DNA of 9,212 nt from CAYNRQ01 sp964399875. Lineage in GTDB: Archaea > Aenigmatarchaeota > Aenigmatarchaeia > QMZP01. Of the stretch, positions 1 to 7,800 are shown in pieces. The notes under the pieces are model-generated. The model saw nothing but the letters and a program-made list of their open reading frames with translations, was not told the DNA's origin and did no database searches. Within the stretch, counting starts at the first letter, position 1. Each line of letters opens with the position of its first letter. The position numbers and the translations under genes are program-made. The stretch spans positions 1 to 9,212 of the forward strand of contig CAYNRQ010000043.1 of NCBI GenBank assembly GCA_964399875.1, given 5' to 3'.

Positions 1-20
1 AGCGATTGCCTTGTTTGGAA

Positions 21-41
21 CCACCGGTCAGAGACCGGTGG
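21..41. repeat. GC-rich perfect inverted repeat (hairpin) at the window edge
   Basis: CCACCGGT at 21-28 and ACCGGTGG at 34-41 are exact reverse complements around a 5-base spacer (CAGAG). The 8-bp stem is far richer in G+C than the sequence around it. It lies upstream of the antiporter start chosen here. It could be the end of a transcript entering from outside the window, a protein-binding site, or a short mobile palindrome. No clean T-run follows it on the plus strand, which weakens the terminator reading. Its existence is seen directly; its role is unknown. Confidence 0.6.
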
Positions 42-92
42 AATTCTGATTTCAATTTAATGTTTTTATGGGCCCAGAGACAAATTATATAC

Positions 93-1724
93 ATGGTATC
101 GTTGTTATTTGATATTGGACTGATAATAATAGTTGCAACCATATTTGCATATGTCGCAAGGTTGTTGAGGCAGCCTTTACTGATAGCTTATGTTCTGGCC
201 GGTGTTTTGATAGGTCCTGCAGGCCTTAAGCTTATTACGAATTTTGAGGAAATAAATGTGCTGGCCGAGCTTGGCATAGCTTTCCTGCTGTTTACAGTGG
301 GTCTGGAGATAGACTTTAAGAAATTAAGGCATGTAGGCACGGCTCTTATACTTGGTGGTATTGCACAGATACTGATCACATTTGGTGTTGGTTTCTTTCT
401 GGCATATCTGCTTGGCTTCAGCACTTTATTGGGCATATACATAGGTTTGCTTATTGCGTTCAGCAGCACCATGATAGTTACCAGATTACTGGTGGATAAG
501 GATGAAATAAGAACATTGCATGGAAGGATAATGATAGGTATCCTTATATTGCAGGATATTGTTGTGGTGTTGGCAATACCGCTTCTAAGCAATATAACCA
601 CTATATTAACACCGGAGATTTTCGGGGATATACTGATAAAGGGCCTGGGTTTGTTTTCTATTGCTATAGTTCTTAACAGATTTATATTTCCAAAGATACT
701 GGATTATGCAGCTGAGATGCAGGAGATACTGTTCTTAACAGCCATATCTGTGTGTTTTCTGTTCATAGGATTCGCATCTGCACTTGGTTTTTCTATTGTT
801 ATAGGAGCATTTATAGCTGGTATAGCCCTGGGCAACTTCCCCTATAACCTGGAGATTGTTGGAGAAACACATGCGCTGATGGATTTCTTTTCTATAATAT
901 TCTTCACGACATTGGGTATGCAGCTGAGTATGAGTATAATACACGGCATGTTCACTGAATTCGTTGTCATACTCCTCGCTGTTCTTATTTTAAAACCACT
1001 TATACTCAATTTCATATATCTTATTCTGGGATATGGGGGAAGAATATCATCTATGATAGGAATAGGGCTTGGGCAGGCCAGTGAATTTTCATTTATACTT
1101 GCTGCACAGGGCTTTTTGCTTGGTCACCTGTCTCTTGACCATTATTCTTTGATAATTAGTGTGGTTGTTGTGTCCATGGTTGTCACGCCCTATTATCTAG
1201 GAGCAAGAAAGAAATTGAGTAAGATTTCTTCCAGGTTATTAAGGAAATCCATTTTAGAAAAAATAAGTACTCCGAGAAGTGTTCATGAATTGGGCAAGCG
1301 CCCTGAGCAAAGACTTAATAATCATATTATTATTATAGGCGCTGATGTTATGGGAAGAAAGATAATTGATTACCTTAAGAGGAAAAGAAAGGTGTTTGTT
1401 GTTGTAGAACATGACCCTGAGAAGGTAAAGATGCTTAGCAAGGAAGGCATGTATTCTATTTACGGTGATGCTGATAATGAGGAGTGCCTCAAGAGAGTGG
1501 GTATATACAATGCAGACATTGTTATAATAACGATACCATATGCTGACATAGCTTCTTTTGTGATAAAGAAAACAAAGAGATCAAACCCTGATGCAAAGAT
1601 ATTTGCCAGAGCCTACTCAAAGAATGAAGCAGATGAATTATACAAGGCCGGTGCTGATTACGTTGTGGTTCCTGAGATAATAAGCGGGCAGAAGATTATT
1701 TCCAAGATTGGGGGCATTATGTAG
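93..1724 (+). CDS. CPA2-family monovalent cation/H+ antiporter with C-terminal TrkA-N (RCK) domain
   Basis: Probable membrane antiporter exchanging K+ or Na+ for H+, of the KefB/KefC-like CPA2 family, 543 aa. The first ~375 residues are a chain of strongly hydrophobic segments, starting with a helix right after the initiator Met. Family-type motifs are GILILQDIVVV (Q154, D155), the FFTTLGMQ loop, and GLGQASEFSF. After a basic linker, residues ~408-543 form a Rossmann-type TrkA-N domain: IIIIGADVMG (from about residue 412), then VVVEHDPEKV (E439, D441), then YGDADNEECL. There is no TrkA-C domain. The nucleotide-binding motif reads GADVMG rather than GxGxxG. Start: the ATG at 93 puts the first helix at the N-terminus as in the family. 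In-frame alternatives at 60 (ATG) and 6 (TTG) would add an atypical tail, and none of the three has a clear Shine-Dalgarno, so leaderless or weakly led translation is possible. Ion specificity cannot be read from the sequence. Confidence 0.93.
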   Translation: MVSLLFDIGLIIIVATIFAYVARLLRQPLLIAYVLAGVLIGPAGLKLITNFEEINVLAELGIAFLLFTVGLEIDFKKLRHVGTALILGGIAQILITFGVGFFLAYLLGFSTLLGIYIGLLIAFSSTMIVTRLLVDKDEIRTLHGRIMIGILILQDIVVVLAIPLLSNITTILTPEIFGDILIKGLGLFSIAIVLNRFIFPKILDYAAEMQEILFLTAISVCFLFIGFASALGFSIVIGAFIAGIALGNFPYNLEIVGETHALMDFFSIIFFTTLGMQLSMSIIHGMFTEFVVILLAVLILKPLILNFIYLILGYGGRISSMIGIGLGQASEFSFILAAQGFLLGHLSLDHYSLIISVVVVSMVVTPYYLGARKKLSKISSRLLRKSILEKISTPRSVHELGKRPEQRLNNHIIIIGADVMGRKIIDYLKRKRKVFVVVEHDPEKVKMLSKEGMYSIYGDADNEECLKRVGIYNADIVIITIPYADIASFVIKKTKRSNPDAKIFARAYSKNEADELYKAGADYVVVPEIISGQKIISKIGGIM

Positions 1725-1740
1725 TTTTTTGGGGTTTATT
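1725..1740 (+). terminator. possible T-rich archaeal terminator after the antiporter
   Basis: A run of six T's begins directly after the TAG stop (1725-1730), followed by GGGG and another T-rich stretch. Archaeal transcription often ends at T-runs without a hairpin, so this is a plausible termination site, but the sequence alone does not prove it. Confidence 0.35.
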
Positions 1741-1750
1741 CTATGCATGA

Positions 1751-1807
1751 TTTTTAAATTTTATTATCTATTATAAACCGAGAATGTCAGATATCATGAG
1801 GTGACCT
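1751..1807 (+). promoter_or_regulatory. candidate TATA box and ribosome binding site of the giant gene
   Basis: TTTTTAAATT at 1751-1760 is a TATA-like element. A start about 25 bases downstream (near 1781-1785) would leave a leader of roughly 25 bases that keeps the ribosome site. A second AT-rich element, TTATAAA at 1771-1777, lies too close, since its predicted start would fall on the ribosome site. GAGGTGA at 1798-1804 matches the archaeal anti-Shine-Dalgarno consensus GAGGTGATCC and ends 3 bases before the ATG at 1808. It firmly supports this start codon; the TATA assignment is tentative. Confidence 0.5.
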
Positions 1808-4800
1808 ATGGTTAAAAGGCAGAAATTAAAAATTATTTTTGTGCTCCTGTTATTCTTCTTGTCTTCCATTCCTTTTGCTCAGGCCGCTCTGGGTGATATA
1901 ACATATCTGAATATTAATCCTGATACTGTTCAAGCATCAGATGCTGTTTTAATCTCTGCTGATGTGAAAAATATTGGTGAACCTGGTAATGTTTATCTTG
2001 GTTGGAGTGTACTTGGGCCTGGGGGTTATGAATGCAATCTTCCTCCTTTTAGGGACTACAGATCCACAGGATCCACGGCGTCATTTTCATGGGTTCACGC
2101 TGTTCCATCTGATGCTGAAGAGGGAACTTATACTGTTAAGGCAGCGACGTGGGACTCTTGCTCAAATTACTGTACTGTCTGGGATAATCCATGTAATATC
2201 TGTCCTAGTGGCTGCTGTCCATCTGGTTGGTGTTCAGGTTTTCATAATAATATGGTTGAGGATACATTCAAGGTTGTATGCTCTGATGAGTGTTCTTGGG
2301 GTCAGAAGACATGCTACATTGGTGGGTTAAGGGTTGATATGTGCAGAAGCTGCACATCCCAGATATGCCAGGATTGTGATAATGACAATTGTTTAGAGTG
2401 GTGTGGTTATCAGAGTTGCAATGATTACTGTTATTATGGGGAGTGTGTTGAATGTTATCAGGATTCCCATTGCCCTGCTGACGAATGGTTGTGTGATGGT
2501 GAAACAAAATATCTTAGGGATTACTACTGTAATGACGGATCTTGCGATTACACAGACAAGAATTTTTACAACTGCAATAGGGATAATTCATATACCTGTT
2601 ATAACGATAACACAAAAAAAAATATAGATTATTACTGTGCTGAAGGTGGGTGTCACCCACGTATGGATTATGAAGACTGTCCCTGGAGAGAACACTGCCT
2701 AGAACAAGGCAATGGTGCGGTATGTGTTGAGTGCACTGAGGACACACATTGTGATTATCTTAATGGGTATGTATGCACAGATAAGTATTTTGGTGATGAA
2801 AGAAGCGAATACAGGGACTACTCGTGCAGCTCAAATGAGTGTGTTTATTCATTTAGTGTGATAGCTGACTGTAACCAGCAAGATGGCAGGTATTGCATAG
2901 ATAATTATTCTATTGAAGACAGGGACTACTTCTGTGACAGGGACAATGGCCAGTGTGGTTACAGTTCAAGCAACCAGCAAATATGCCATGGCTTCTGCGT
3001 AGGGCCTGATAAAAATGCTCGCTGTGTGGAATGCAGGGACCAGAAAGATTGTCCACGTGGTCAGTTGTGCCATGATGATACTTGCGTAGAAGTAGAAACC
3101 TATTGTCAAGACCTTTGTTTTTCTATAGCTACACCATATATAAACCCTATTGGAATTCATGAAGATGACATGGATCATGTCACTACTGAATCTATAATCT
3201 TTGAAGATGATGAGACGTTGCCGTTTCTTTTTGATGTCGTGTTCAATATAAGTGTAATAGATGATGAGATCAATCACAGCCATATAGAGGGTTTGGAACT
3301 TAAGGCTGAACCCATAGATTATATTTTTGTTTTTGAACTCGAATATGGGGAATGGAACTATGTAGAAGAGGATTTTTTTAATGCACTTAATTGCATGGGC
3401 AATGTTAAGGATGTGGATTCTATTATAACTGCAACAACCAAAGTGGGGATGGCAAAAGAAGCTCTCATGTCTTTCCTGAAAAAAATAGTAGAAAAGACTG
3501 CATTATTTACTATAAAATATTTCGAAGATTCTCATAATACATATAGATTTGCCCTAATAACTTATAAAGATACTGATTTTAGTGAGTTTTATTACATACG
3601 AGGTGGGCGATGGATAAAGATCCCATTAAAATTAGGGGATATAATCTATATACATAATGAGATAAAAAAATTTGAAAGCTTGAGAGGAAAACCTATTTCA
3701 TTACTACTATATTTCCTTTGTCGGCTTTTCCAAGAACACTATGCTGACACAGGAATTCCATTATGGGCCAAAAAATGTTGGTACTGGAAACTATTCAGCC
3801 CTGCAGATATACACTTGTTTGATGAAAATGGGAATCATGTAGGCCTGAATTCCTCAGGTGGTGTAGATAGAGATATTCCTGGTGTTTTTTATTCTGGTCC
3901 CGAAGAGCATCCTGAAAGCATATTTATAATGAATTCTGAAAAGTCGTTAGAATTATTGGTGAAAGGTAATGATTACGGAACATTTGATTTGGGGGGGAAT
4001 ATAAGTAAGGGAAATATACATAAAGAAATTAAATACTCTGCTGTTGCCATCACATCAGAAACTAACACAAAGATTGAACTAAATGATATAGAACCGTATT
4101 TACTAGAGGTCGATGAAGACGGGGATGGCATTTTTGACTATAACAAATCTCCAGATGACATGGATTATTCTCCCGTGGTTAGTTTTAATTTTCATCCTTC
4201 TAATCCGATAGTGTACGAAATGATACAATTTAATGCTTCAGGTTCTTATGACCAAGACGGAAAAATTACCCAGTACTATTGGAATTTTGGAGATGGAAAT
4301 ACATATAGTTCTGATGAAGCTTTTGTGGAGCATTTTTATAATGAAAGCGGAAATTTCTCAGTTGTGTTGACAGTAGAAGATGATAATGAAAAAGTAACCA
4401 GTTTATTGAAAACTGTAACAGTTAGGGATAATGGTGTTAAAATCAAGGTATTGATAGATTCTGAAGAAACTGTTAGAAAAGACAATTTTTTTGATTTTCC
4501 AATTAACATAACCTGCCTTGTTCCTGACTGCGGAAATATAACAGCCACTCTTGACCCTTGTTCTGCTGATGATGATTGTGGAACAGATGATTTTGTTAGT
4601 GATGGTTATTGCGGGGATGGGAGAGAGATAGGTTATGTTGAAGAATTAATGGCTCTGAATAGTTTTGGCGGTGCAAATCCAGCAAGTTTTTATTGTTATT
4701 TGCTGTATCCGGATCAGCCTGAACGTTTTGGGACATGCCATTATGCAGGCAGGGCAAATGATACATACAACAGTGTTATATGCGAAGGTGAATGCGGATA

Positions 4801-7800
4801 TGGTTGCGTGTGTGTTCCAGACTGTGGCCATCCAACATCACTATCCTGCCAAAAGGCAACAGAAGTGGAATGTATTTGTTCAGGTAGTTCATGCAGTTCC
4901 CCGTGCGTTTTTCCAGATGGTTCCAGTTGTTCGAAATGGAATTTCTATAAAGGAGAATGCGGTTCTGAATGGTCTTACTGCGCACTTAATGGATATGATA
5001 CTATTCCTAACATTAATAGTGCAATATGTGCTTTGAATGAACATTCAGTGTACAGAGATTTTTTGAATAATGTCTGTAAAAATGATGAATGTGTGAACTT
5101 TACAAGGCCTGTCTTGTCAGAGAAATGTCTGTATAGATGTAAAGATGGGATGTGCACTGCCAAAGGTATAATACCGATGGTCTCGGGAAATCCTTTTTAC
5201 ACAACAAATGACAATCCAAATACTGGTTGCATCAGCCTTGAAATGGGTGAAAGTTGTATGATAACATGGCATGTGAATGCCACTGGTGATGTAAATACCA
5301 CACATGAGTTCTTTGTTATAGTTAATTCGTCCCTTTTTTCATCAGAGTTTGAATCAGAACATGTAAATATAACAATCAGTGATGCTTCTTCTTCTGCAAT
5401 ATCAAGAAAAAGAATTGTGGCTTCTTATGATTTTAATGAAGGTAATGGGAGTATTGCTAATGATAAGAGTGGTTATGGTAATCATGGAACGGTTTATGAT
5501 GCTTCATGGACTGATGGGATTGAAGGTTCTGGCTTGCTTTTTGACGGGTCGAGCAGTTTTGTAGTGATTGCTGATTCTCCTTCACTTAACCCAGAAAATG
5601 AGATAAGTATAAGCGCTTGGGTGAAGCCTGCTCAAACAAAGAGTGGTTTCCAGTTCATAGTAAGCAAGCAGTTCTACCCGCATGGCTACACATTGTTTTA
5701 TTCTTTCAATAAATTGAGATTTGAAATAAATGCGAATGGCTCATATGCAACAGCCAGTGATAATATTGAAGCAGATAAATGGTATCATGTGGTAGGAGTT
5801 TATGATGGTGAAAATATAAGCATATATGTTAATGGCAAGCTGCATAACAGAAAATTTCTAGGTTTGAAATTAAACCAGAGTGACCGTGATTTAAAGATAG
5901 GGTCATGGGCTGCTGGTGGTTATCACTTTAATGGGACAATAGATGAAGTAAAGATATTCAATTATGCTCTCCCTGAATCAAAAATACAGGAAGAGTTTAG
6001 CAGTCTGGCGCCTGATCAGGACTCAGATGAATATAACCTTAGTGAGGACTGTAATGACAGCAATTCTTTTATCCACCCAAATGCAACCGAAACATGCAAT
6101 GGTTTGGATGATAACTGCAATGGGGAGATAGATGAGGGTGGGAATATACTTTGCGATGATAATCTGTTCTGCAACGGAGAAGAGATATGTGATGGTCTAA
6201 ACGGATGTCAGATCGCAACTCCTCCGGATTGTTTCGGCAATAATTTTAAAATAGAGAGTTGTTTCTATATTCCAGACGGGATAAATCATACATTTGATTT
6301 CTACAGGTTTGTTTCTGTTTGTGATGAGGATAATGATGTGTGCACAGAGGTTCCTGCTGGCTGGGAAAATGGAATAAGCCATACGTGCAATTTTTCATGC
6401 GGGGCTGAGTGTGAAAAAGATGAGGATTGCAATGCCACGGAGTGCAATTATATGGATGGCTGTAAAGGAAGTGATTACTGGGATTATCATGATGTGAACA
6501 ACAGCTGTTTAAGTGACTGTGTATGTGAAAAGAAGAAATGCACAATTGTGGATATCTATAATAATGATGAAAGATGCACAGAGTGTCAAACTGATGAAGA
6601 CTGCAATGCCACGGAGTGCGATTATATGGATGGGTGTATGGGAAGTGATTACTGGGATTATCATGATGTGAACAACAGCTGTCTGGACAATAACACATGT
6701 GAGGAAGGGGAATGCAGGGTAGTGGATATATACATTAATGATGAAAGATGCACCTTCTGTGAAACAGATTCTGACTGTGATTATCTTGATGGTGATTTTT
6801 GTGAAGATGAGCTGATTAAACATAATGAAGGAAGGTGTATTGATAATGAATGCGTAATAGAACTGTCAACCCTTGCCGATTGCAGCGAGAATAACATTTA
6901 TTACTGCAGTGGAACCGAAATTAAGTATGATAATTATTTGTGCGATGATGCGGATAGTATAAGGTGTGTTTTTGATGCTGTGCAGACCCTTAAAGATTGT
7001 GATGATAGATTGTGGTGTAACGGGCAAGAAAGCTGTGAGAACGCCAGCTGTGTGGCAGGAACTGGGGTGAATTGCTCTGGGAATGATTTTCTTTTGGTAG
7101 ATTGTTTTTATGATCCGGATGGTATGAATTATACATTTGATTTCTACAGGTTTGTTTCTGTTTGTGATGAGGATAATGATGTGTGCACAGAGGTTCCTGC
7201 TGGCTGGGAAAATGGAATAAGCCATACGTGCAATTTTTCATGCGGGGCTGAGTGTGAAAAAGATGAGGATTGCAATGCCACGGAGTGCAATTATATGGAT
7301 GGATACTATGGGTTTTTCTACAGAGATTACTATGATGTGGAAAATAATTGCGAGGATTGTTTTTGTACGCATAGATTATGCGAGAATCATACAGCAAACA
7401 TCACACTGGAGCTTAGAAAGGGGTGGAACCTTGTATCAATACCGTTAATAATTGAGAATGATTCTATTGAGAATGTCTTTGGACCTGTCATGGACAAGTT
7501 GACAGTTATTAACTCCTTCTTTGAACAAGGAGCTTTAACATATGATCCAAGGCTGGCAGAGTTCTCTGACCTGCACAAAATTGATTATCTTCATGGATAC
7601 TGGATAAAGATGAATGAAACAGTTAATCTGACTGTTTCAGGGGCTGTTCCAGCAGATAAAACAATTAACCTTAGCAGAGGCTGGAATTTGATCAGTTGTC
7701 TGTCCAATGAATCAGAAAATATGACAGATGTATTCTCTGATGTAATGAATAAGGTGATAATTATACACGGGTTTGATGATGGGGGCCTCACTTATGACCC

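Noticed and set aside
6..92. N-terminal extension of the antiporter from the TTG at 6 or the ATG at 60
   Set aside because: Neither start has a ribosome site, the extension is polar and runs through the 21-41 hairpin, and family members begin almost directly with the first membrane helix, as the ATG at 93 gives.
4665..5036. Plus-strand 123-codon frame inside the giant gene
   Set aside because: It is out of frame with a continuous, domain-rich coding sequence and has no recognisable features.
2279..7300. CRISPR-like array or mobile element explaining the repeats
   Set aside because: The repeats are in-frame coding modules of 174 bp and more, without regular short repeats and spacers; no transposase or terminal inverted repeats are seen.
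6246..7397. Long minus-strand open frames rich in His, Cys and Ser opposite the repeat region
   Set aside because: They mirror the repeated cysteine/asparagine codons of the giant gene, are themselves repeated for the same reason, and show no ribosome site or recognisable domain.
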